DNA of 64,000 nt from Bacteroidota bacterium (GTDB lineage: Bacteria > Bacteroidota > Bacteroidia > Bacteroidales > Porphyromonadaceae), in assembly GCA_023396255.1 (NCBI GenBank), contig JAEWWU010000005.1, forward strand, positions 157,259 to 221,258, read 5' to 3'. Both the position numbers and the translations under genes were made by a program. Below, in pieces: positions 58,125 through 64,000 of the stretch. The notes under the pieces are model-generated. The model saw only the letters and a program-made list of their open reading frames with translations. It was not told the DNA's origin and did not search any database. Numbering within the stretch: position 1 is the stretch's first letter; the number at the start of each line of letters is the position of its first letter.

Positions 58125-61100
58125 TTACAACTTCTTTCGTACTTCTATTTCTTCGAAAGCTTCTATGATATCTCCTTCCATCAAGTCGTTGAAGTTCTTG
58201 ATATTCAAACCGCATTCCAACCCCATAGGTACTTCTTTCACATCATCTTTGAAGCGTTTGAGAGACTCTAATACTCCGGAGTGGACTACGATACCATCGC
58301 GAATGACGCGTACTTTGTCGGTTCGCTTAACCTTACCTTCGATAACCATACAACCGGCAATGGTACCCACCTTGCTGATTTTGAATACCTGCTGAACCTC
58401 GATATTGGCGGTGAAGTTTTCTTTGATTTCCGGAGAAAGCATCCCCTCCATAGCGGTTTTGACTTCGTTGATAGCATCATAAATAATAGAATACGTGCGG
58501 ATTTCGACCCCTTCTTGCTCGGCATTTTTGCGAGCCTGCGCACTGGGACGTACTTGGAACCCTATGATAATGGCATCCGATGCTGTTGCCAAAACGACAT
58601 CCGACTCGGAAATCTGCCCCACTGCGTGGTGAATAACATTGACCTGAATTTCGGGAGTGGAAAGCTTGATCAAAGAATCCGAAAGGGCTTGTACCGATCC
58701 GTCCACGTCTCCCTTGATAATAAGGTTGAGCTCTTGGAAGTTTCCGATGGCTATACGACGTCCGATTTCATCCAAGGTCGGCATACGCTTGGTACGCAAC
58801 CCTTGTTCCCTTTGAAGTTGTTCTCTTCGGTTGGCGATTTCTCTGGCTTCCTGTTCTGTTTCCAATACATTAAAAGCATCACCTGCCGAGGGGGCACCAT
58901 TGAAGCCCAACACCTGTACCGGGGTAGAAGGACCGGCCGTCTTGATGCGCTGGTTGCGTTCGTTGAACATCGCCTTGATACGCCCGAAGTATTTCCCTGC
59001 CAAAATAATATCACCCATATTGAGCGTTCCATTTTGAACCAAAACGGTAGAAACATATCCCCGTCCTTTATCCAAAGAAGACTCTATTACCGAACCGGAA
59101 GCCCGTCGATTGGGATTGGCTTTGAGCTCCAACAAATCTGCCTCAAGGAGAACTTTTTCCAACAAATCTTCCACACCTATACCTTTCTTGGCTGATATTT
59201 CTTGACACTGATATTTGCCACCCCACTCTTCCACGAGGAAGTTCATATTAGCCAATTGCTCGCGGATTTTATCGGGTTGGGCTCCCGGCTTGTCTATCTT
59301 GTTGATGGCAAACACCATAGGAACTCCGGCCGCTGTTGCGTGGTTGATGGCTTCGATTGTTTGCGGCATAATCATATCATCGGCAGCAATAATGATGATA
59401 GCAATATCTGTAACCTGCGCTCCCCGAGCACGCATAGCAGTAAAGGCCTCGTGCCCCGGAGTATCTAAGAAGGTAATATGTCGCCCGCTCTTGAGCTTCA
59501 CGTTATAAGCTCCGATATGTTGAGTAATCCCCCCAGCTTCACCAGCGGTAACATCAGCATTTCGGATACTATCCAAAAGAGAGGTTTTACCGTGGTCTAC
59601 GTGTCCCATCACGGTTACGATGGGGACGCGAGGTTCCAAGTCTTCGGGGGCATCCTGTGTATCATCGGCATTGATGGCTTCGACTACATCGGCACTTACA
59701 AAGTCGGTGGTAAACCCAAACTCTTCTGCCACAATTTTGATGGTTTCGGCATCCAAACGTTGGTTGATAGAAACCATCATATCGATGCTCATACAAGTAG
59801 CAATAACATCGTTTACGGGTACATCCATCATATTGGCCAAGTCGCTTACGGTTACAAACTCCGTCAGCTTCAATGTGGTGCTCTCTTCTTGAGAGCGACC
59901 CATAGCCTCCTCTGCTGCCAAGCGAGCTGCATCCCTCTTATCCTTGCGGTATTTAGCCGCTTTACCAAAACCGGTACGTTTGTTGGTCAAACGCGCCAAG
60001 GTTTCTTTTACCTGCCTTTGTACATCTTCATCCGTTACCTCGGGGCGAGCGTGCTGTGATTTTTTATTGGCTTTGGGAACATTGCGCCGTCCGCTTTCGG
60101 AACGATTACTACCAGCATTATTCCCGTGGGTCCCCTTGTCTCTGTCTCCGGATGGCAGACTTGCACGGTCTACCCCTCTGGCAGCTTCCGATTTGATGTC
60201 CACAGCATTCTTTTTCACCCTGCGACGCTTTTGTTTCCCATCTCCCGATGCAGCATCCACAGGTGTTGCATTCTTGAGTTTTTCTTTGCGGAGCTCCTCT
60301 TTGCTTTTGCGACGAGGACGGGTGTTACTATTGATGGCATTGAGATCGATCTTCCCAAGAACTTTTATTTTGTTTTCGGGAGTAGGGGCTTCTATGCGGA
60401 ATATTTCCGGCTCCGTGGTCTGCGAAGCCTCCTCTTTGCCCATCGGAGTGTCTTGCGAAACAACCAACTCCTTTTCTTCCACCTTTGGGAGAGGTTTTTC
60501 TTCCTCCAAAGTAGGCTTCTTCTCCACCGCCTCGGACTTCTCTTGCTTCGGCTCGGGCTCTACCGGCACTGTACTTTGGGACTCTTTTTTCTTCTCTTCA
60601 GATACGGGATAAGCCCTTTTCTCTTTTTCCTCTTTCTTGCTCACCTTAGGAGCAAGAACCTCTTGTTTAGGCTCTTCCACCTGAGTGGAAGGAGTTTGTT
60701 TTTTCTCTGCCACCTCGGGTTGAGGAGCTTCTGTCGGTTTTGTTTCTTGAGCCTGTGCAACCGGATTTTCCGGCATCTCTTTCTTAATTCCTCCCTTATC
60801 AATGTCTATCTTACCGATAATCTTGGGTCCGGAAATAGGTTCAACTGACAAGGACGACTGAGCGTCTTGAGCAGAAGGAGTTACAGACTTTTCGGGTTGC
60901 TTGTCTTCGGCACGAAGCACCTCGGCTTCGGTACTCTTTTTCTTTGCAAACTTTTTAGCCGCCTTTTGGAGCGTTTCAGAAGGTACAGAGCCGGCTACCT
61001 TATCCAAGATAAAGTTTACATCTTCGTTTTCTATTCTGGTATTAGGATTGTTTTCTTCCACCTCTTTGCCCTTTTCCTTGAGGAACCCGGCAAGGGTATT

Positions 61101-61148
61101 CACCCCTATATTTAATTCTTTGGCTAAACTGAAAAGTTTTATGGACAT
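58125..61148 (-). CDS. infB: Translation initiation factor IF-2
   Basis: The 1007-residue GTPase brings initiator tRNA to the 30S subunit. The N-terminal helix [20 protein letters not shown] is followed by a long charged Lys/Glu/Pro region up to about 390. That region contains two copies of a KxxGKID motif (109-118, 262-271), often seen in Bacteroidetes IF-2. The GTPase G1 is GHVDHGKT at 515-522, G3 DTPGHEAF and G4 NKID. Domains II-IV follow in normal order. It lies between nusA and cvpA in the translation/suf run. Confidence 0.97.
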   Translation of the reverse strand: MSIKLFSLAKELNIGVNTLAGFLKEKGKEVEENNPNTRIENEDVNFILDKVAGSVPSETLQKAAKKFAKKKSTEAEVLRAEDKQPEKSVTPSAQDAQSSLSVEPISGPKIIGKIDIDKGGIKKEMPENPVAQAQETKPTEAPQPEVAEKKQTPSTQVEEPKQEVLAPKVSKKEEKEKRAYPVSEEKKKESQSTVPVEPEPKQEKSEAVEKKPTLEEEKPLPKVEEKELVVSQDTPMGKEEASQTTEPEIFRIEAPTPENKIKVLGKIDLNAINSNTRPRRKSKEELRKEKLKNATPVDAASGDGKQKRRRVKKNAVDIKSEAARGVDRASLPSGDRDKGTHGNNAGSNRSESGRRNVPKANKKSQHARPEVTDEDVQRQVKETLARLTNKRTGFGKAAKYRKDKRDAARLAAEEAMGRSQEESTTLKLTEFVTVSDLANMMDVPVNDVIATCMSIDMMVSINQRLDAETIKIVAEEFGFTTDFVSADVVEAINADDTQDAPEDLEPRVPIVTVMGHVDHGKTSLLDSIRNADVTAGEAGGITQHIGAYNVKLKSGRHITFLDTPGHEAFTAMRARGAQVTDIAIIIIAADDMIMPQTIEAINHATAAGVPMVFAINKIDKPGAQPDKIREQLANMNFLVEEWGGKYQCQEISAKKGIGVEDLLEKVLLEADLLELKANPNRRASGSVIESSLDKGRGYVSTVLVQNGTLNMGDIILAGKYFGRIKAMFNERNQRIKTAGPSTPVQVLGFNGAPSAGDAFNVLETEQEAREIANRREQLQREQGLRTKRMPTLDEIGRRIAIGNFQELNLIIKGDVDGSVQALSDSLIKLSTPEIQVNVIHHAVGQISESDVVLATASDAIIIGFQVRPSAQARKNAEQEGVEIRTYSIIYDAINEVKTAMEGMLSPEIKENFTANIEVQQVFKISKVGTIAGCMVIEGKVKRTDKVRVIRDGIVVHSGVLESLKRFKDDVKEVPMGLECGLNIKNFNDLMEGDIIEAFEEIEVRKKL

Positions 61149-61211
61149 AGCTCTTATTTTTCTGTATTACTTCTGATTTTGCGTTCTTTTGTTTTCTCTA
61201 AACCGAGAGTC

Positions 61212-62630
61212 TTATTGGTCTTCTTCGGTTGAAGTTTCGGGTTCTGCCAATTCGTCTTGTTCAATGTCCTGCCCCCGATCGAGGTCCACGATGGCCGGCT
61301 CTGCGGCTGCCCCTGCGGTTATGTCTATGTTGAGTACTTTCAAGTTGGAGTTGGGGATATTCATCTCCTTGAGTTCTTCAAAATCGAACTCGGAAGCCAA
61401 TATCCTCATTACGTGGTCTATGGTACCCTCTTCGAGGTCTGTTTGGCGAATAAGTTCTTCGCGTGGTTTCATCAAAACCAAACGAGCCGTATTGCAACCG
61501 ATTGCCTCCAAAGTATCAATTACCCATTCGTCTATCTCGTCCGAGAACTCGCTCAAGTAAATATCTTCTTCAGCTGCTTCGTCCACATCTCTAAACACTT
61601 CTATCTGCAAACCGGTCAAAGCAGAAGCCAATTTAATGTTGTACGCATTTTTACCGATGGCCAAAGGCACTTCTTCGGGGCGCAGATAAACCTCGGCGCG
61701 TTGTTCTTCTTCGAGCAAGTCGATAGAAGAGACCTTGGCTGGGCTCAAAGCTCTTTGAACAAAAAGTGTTTGATTTGAGGTATAAGACATCACATCAATG
61801 TTTTCGTCTCTAAGCTCACGCACAATACCACGAATACGACTTCCGTTCACCCCCACACAAGCTCCCACGGGATCGATGCGATCGTCGTACGATTCTACAG
61901 CCATCTTTGCTCGTTCCCCCGGAATACGCGCCACTCTTTTTATCGTGATAAGCCCATCGGCAATCTCGGGGACGTTGAGTTCAAAGAGACGTTTAAGGAA
62001 CTCGGGGCTTGTACGAGACACAATTACTTTGGGATTGTTGTTTTCGTTTTCCACTCTCTCAATAACAGCGTGCACGGTATCCCCTTTGCGGAAGAAGTCC
62101 CCCGGGATCTGTTCACTCTTGGGCATAAGCAATTCGTGCCCCTCATCGTCGAGCAACAGGGCTTCTCGTTTCCAAACCTGATAAACTTCAGCTGAAATCA
62201 GTTTGCCGATACGAGCAACGAACGTGTTGTAGAAGTTTTCCTTTTGCAGGTCGAGAATTTTTCCGGAGAGGGTCTGGCGTAAGGTCAAGATGGCTCTACG
62301 ACCAAAAGACAGGAAATCAACCGAATCGGTTACATCGTCACCCTCTTCGGCTTGGGGGTCGATGGTGTGCGCTTCGGAAAGAGCTATCTCTCTGTTGGGA
62401 TCTTGTACGGCTCCGTCGGCAACAGCGGTACGGGTACGCCAAATTTCAAAGTCTCCACTTTCGGGATTGACAATCACATCGAAATTATCGTCCGAACCGA
62501 ACATTTTGGCAAGCACCCCACGGAAAGAGTCTTCCAAGACGTGCACCATAGTTGCCTTGTCTATGTTCTTTAGTTCCTTAAATTCGGCCAAGGACTCTGT
62601 CATTCCTGCCGATTCGTTCTTTTTAGCCAT
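61212..62630 (-). CDS. nusA: Transcription termination/antitermination factor NusA
   Basis: From ATG 62630 (MAKKNESAGMTESLAEF) the product has 472 residues. The upstream ATG at 62675 would overlap the rimP end and add a stretch unlike NusA. The order is an N-terminal RNA-polymerase-binding domain, an S1 domain (about 135-205), KH domains (VGVNGSRIRGIVREL, PLAIGKNAYNIKLA) and an acidic C-terminal tail. It binds elongating polymerase and influences pausing, termination and rRNA antitermination. The gene is 41 nt downstream of the rimP stop and precedes infB. Confidence 0.96.
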   Translation of the reverse strand: MAKKNESAGMTESLAEFKELKNIDKATMVHVLEDSFRGVLAKMFGSDDNFDVIVNPESGDFEIWRTRTAVADGAVQDPNREIALSEAHTIDPQAEEGDDVTDSVDFLSFGRRAILTLRQTLSGKILDLQKENFYNTFVARIGKLISAEVYQVWKREALLLDDEGHELLMPKSEQIPGDFFRKGDTVHAVIERVENENNNPKVIVSRTSPEFLKRLFELNVPEIADGLITIKRVARIPGERAKMAVESYDDRIDPVGACVGVNGSRIRGIVRELRDENIDVMSYTSNQTLFVQRALSPAKVSSIDLLEEEQRAEVYLRPEEVPLAIGKNAYNIKLASALTGLQIEVFRDVDEAAEEDIYLSEFSDEIDEWVIDTLEAIGCNTARLVLMKPREELIRQTDLEEGTIDHVMRILASEFDFEELKEMNIPNSNLKVLNIDITAGAAAEPAIVDLDRGQDIEQDELAEPETSTEEDQ

Positions 62631-62671
62631 ATATTGAGTGTTATTTATTTCTTCTAAAGCGAGACAATACC

Positions 62672-63154
62672 TCAAAAGCGATATGCCACCTTTTTTAGTT
62701 GTTCGGGTTGAAGTTCAATGGTTCTCTTTTGCAAAACTTTTTTCTTGCTTCCCTCCGCTACCGGTACTTTTTCTTCGATCTCTATCGAAATGGAAATGAG
62801 CGAACTTCGATCTTCGGAGAGATGCGCTTGGGTCAAAACGGCATCATACCGCATTCCATCTTTACAGACTACTGTAACGGGATGCCCCATATATTTAAGG
62901 TATTGCAGAGGCACCAAGAAAGGTGCACCTAAAGCGTAAGAAGCCACCTCGAGTGAATAGTCTTCTACTTCCCGATCGAAACAGGCTTCAATGGCTTTGC
63001 TCAACTGGGCACAACGAGAAATATCCACCCCTTTTAGGTGATCTATTTCCACGACAATAAAATTGTCTGCCGAAACCTTGACCGCAACGAGGAACTCTTG
63101 TGGGTCTGTTATGAGCGGACGCACCACCGCTTCTACTTGTTCTTTGGTTATCAT
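62672..63154 (-). CDS. rimP: Ribosome maturation factor RimP
   Basis: The 160-residue protein helps assemble the 30S subunit. The start at 63154 (MITKEQVEAVVRPLI) is preferred; a frame to 63175 would add seven residues. The N-terminal alpha/beta domain contains NFIVVEIDHLKGVDISRCAQ, followed by EDYSLEVASYALGAPF and a C-terminal SH3-like part. It is the first gene of the rimP-nusA-infB-cvpA-suf run, preceded by a promoter at 63298-63328 and a structured leader with an internal terminator. Confidence 0.93.
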   Translation of the reverse strand: MITKEQVEAVVRPLITDPQEFLVAVKVSADNFIVVEIDHLKGVDISRCAQLSKAIEACFDREVEDYSLEVASYALGAPFLVPLQYLKYMGHPVTVVCKDGMRYDAVLTQAHLSEDRSSLISISIEIEEKVPVAEGSKKKVLQKRTIELQPEQLKKVAYRF

Positions 63155-63198
63155 CTTGAGATCTGCAATAAACACCGAGGGATATTACTCCCCTTCCT

Positions 63199-63296
63199 AA
63201 AAACAAAAAGGAGGGAACCGCTTACGCATTGGTTTCCTCCACCTACGTCCGTCGTCCCGGACACCTACAACGTGCCTCAAGACCGGTTCTTTGAGG
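63199..63296 (-). promoter_or_regulatory. Structured leader with internal terminator upstream of rimP
   Basis: On the minus strand, directly after the -7 element, three hairpins follow. The first is CCTCAA/TTGAGG (63296-63275), the second GTCC/GGAC (63262-63247) flanked by a GTAGGTG direct repeat, and the third a GC-rich stem GGAGGAAACC (63240-63231) with GGTTCCCTCC (63219-63210) ending in TTTTTGTTTTT. The last has the form of an intrinsic terminator 45 nt before the rimP ATG. It may be an attenuator or yield a short RNA of about 100 nt. Function is inferred. Confidence 0.55.
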
Positions 63297-63297
63297 G

Positions 63298-63328
63298 CAA
63301 AGATAGTATATATAATTGATTTACACAA
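63298..63328 (-). promoter_or_regulatory. Promoter of the rimP-nusA-infB-cvpA-suf run
   Basis: On the minus strand TTG (63328-63326), a 20-nt spacer and TATCTTTG (63305-63298) fit the Bacteroidetes consensus. Transcription would begin within the first leader hairpin. Confidence 0.75.
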
Positions 63329-63472
63329 GAAAACTTCTTTTTCCGCCGATCCTATCCCTCAAAGGAATCACTACCCACTCGACCACAGGAACCCATCGAT
63401 GAATTCAACTTTATCTGAATGCACAAACCTCTGAATTGCAAAAAAGAGAAGTCAAAATACCACTAAAAAGAT

Positions 63473-63574
63473 TGGTTTTCGGATCAAGAAAAAATTTGCT
63501 CGGACAAAAGAAAAATTTGCAGGGAATTATCAGAAAATAATTCCCCCAAAATCGCCCAAACGATAGGAACTATT
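63473..63574 (+). repeat. Interspersed MITE-like element, copy E (degenerate)
   Basis: TCGGAC (63500-63505), AGGGAATT (63521-63528), AATTCCCC (63539-63546) and AGGAACTATT (63565-63574) occupy the same relative positions as in copies A, B and D. The left TTCCCT block is decayed. It lies upstream of the rimP promoter. Confidence 0.75.
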
Positions 63575-63706
63575 CGAGGAAAGGGTATTAGGTATTAGGG
63601 CGAGGATGGAAGGTAAGTAAACGGAAATGAGATGGATTTGCAGTATTTCTCTATGTTCTACACAGAGGGGTAAAGTGCAGAAGAAGTGGATTTATGCAGA
63701 AGTTCC

Positions 63707-63864
63707 GTTACCAAATCGTTAGTAGGTTCTTTGAATGGTAACGATGAGGCAAGATGAGGTAACTGATGGAGGAGGGTTCGGTAACTCTATTTTCTATCAT
63801 TACGTTGCTTATTCTTTGTACCACAATGTCTTGCGTAGCTGAGAACGCTTCGGTAACGGGTAAC
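63707..63864 (+). repeat. GGTAAC hexamer cluster upstream of the recombinase
   Basis: GGTAAC occurs at 63737-63742, 63758-63763, 63780-63785, 63852-63857 and 63859-63864, and inverted (GTTACC) at 63707-63712. The first three direct copies are 21 and 22 nt apart, about two helical turns. They might be binding sites for the recombinase encoded next to them; this is inference. Confidence 0.6.
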
Positions 63865-63886
63865 TTTGCCCATAAAAAAGAAGCGT

Positions 63887-64000
63887 ATGCAAACAGACAA
63901 ATTCAAGGTGTTGCTCTACCTGAAAAAGAGCGGATTGGACAAGTCGGGACAAGCTCCGATAATGGGGCGGATAACCTACGGGCGAACCATCGCCCAATTT
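63887..64000 (+). CDS. Tyrosine recombinase/integrase, N-terminal fragment (cut by window end)
   Basis: ATG 63887 opens a frame that stays open to the window end (38 codons). It reads MQTDKFKVLLYLKKSGLDKS and then GQAPIMGRITYGRTIAQF. The pattern F-K-V-x-x-Y-L-K-K, then P-I-M-x-R-I-T and T-I-A-Q-F is the start of the Arm-DNA-binding domain of Bacteroidetes phage-type integrases used by mobile elements and invertible loci. The catalytic domain is outside the window. It is divergent from the rimP operon and preceded by the GGTAAC cluster. Confidence 0.75.
   Translation, partial: MQTDKFKVLLYLKKSGLDKSGQAPIMGRITYGRTIAQF

Larger units (their letters stand above)
63329..63886. other. Intergenic region before the recombinase gene
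   Basis: It contains degenerate repeat copy E (63473-63574) and the GGTAAC cluster (63707-63864). A 62-codon minus frame at 63809-63997 overlaps the recombinase start and is considered spurious. TAACTTTG at 63861-63868 could be a -7 element for the recombinase, but no TTG lies at the right distance. Confidence 0.6.

Noticed and set aside
58281..59195. 304-codon plus-strand ORF
   Set aside because: It is antisense to the conserved IF-2 GTPase region; long shadow frames are common opposite GC-balanced conserved genes.
63809..63997. 62-codon minus-strand ORF at the right end
   Set aside because: It is antisense to the recombinase N terminus, which has a recognisable family pattern.

Overview
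The window looks like a chromosomal segment of an anaerobic Bacteroidales bacterium, most probably Porphyromonas or a close relative. The evidence is a C-terminal type IX secretion sorting domain, a PgQC-like lipoprotein glutaminyl cyclase, a bacterial serine palmitoyltransferase, meso-diaminopimelate dehydrogenase, a TPR/histidine kinase/receiver/AraC hybrid sensor, a zinc-free L31, an FprA-type flavodiiron protein, and promoters of the Bacteroidetes sigma type (TTG, 19-20 nt, TAnCTTTG) ahead of tRNA and other genes. No rRNA, CRISPR array, insertion sequence or prophage is visible. The genus is inferred from gene content and not proven.

Layout. 1-5 kb: end of tsf, an orphan PD-(D/E)XK nuclease, a fimbrillin-like lipoprotein preceded by a 49-residue ORF, and two tRNA-Arg genes. 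5-14 kb: lipoprotein-type hybrid sensor, DMT transporter, secreted DRGH nuclease, an ECF sigma/membrane protein/LTxxQ protein cluster, aspA and a glutathione peroxidase. 14-19 kb: reverse-strand run pyrB-pyrI-flavin reductase-lemA-TPM protein, then tRNA-Leu and rpmE. 19.6-28.7 kb: forward-strand recJ, recQ, spt, glutaminyl cyclase, sufE, DUF2156 and GNAT genes. 28.7-36.5 kb: reverse-strand pyruvoyl arginine decarboxylase, then murB-[MBL/LipB fusion]-ddh-lgt-fprA-nagB, and a SPOR lipoprotein. 37-41 kb: Tyr-rich repeat protein, OmpP1/FadL-like porin and cdd. 41-50 kb, reverse: a 1324-residue type IX cargo, MCE protein, amidase, ATP-grasp-like protein, RNase HI and tRNA-Thr. 50-63 kb, reverse: valS with a small partner gene, then rimP-nusA-infB-cvpA-sufB-sufC-sufD. 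At the far right the first 38 codons of a tyrosine recombinase run out of the window, which may mark the edge of an integrated element.

Most genes are housekeeping. Themes that link them are cell envelope building (murB, ddh, lgt, amidase, MCE, SPOR proteins), iron-sulfur assembly (sufE apart from sufBCD), lipoylation, anaerobic oxygen and peroxide handling (fprA, gpx), and translation.

The least expected signals are non-coding. A roughly 102-bp MITE-like intergenic element occurs at 3.9, 25.0, 49.6 and, degenerate, 63.5 kb, with motif spacing conserved to the base, plus a head-to-head chimera at 36.8 kb. A structured leader with its own terminator lies upstream of rimP, and a cluster of GGTAAC repeats precedes the recombinase. 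The fusion of a PhnP-like metallo-beta-lactamase domain to octanoyltransferase LipB is the most unusual protein architecture.
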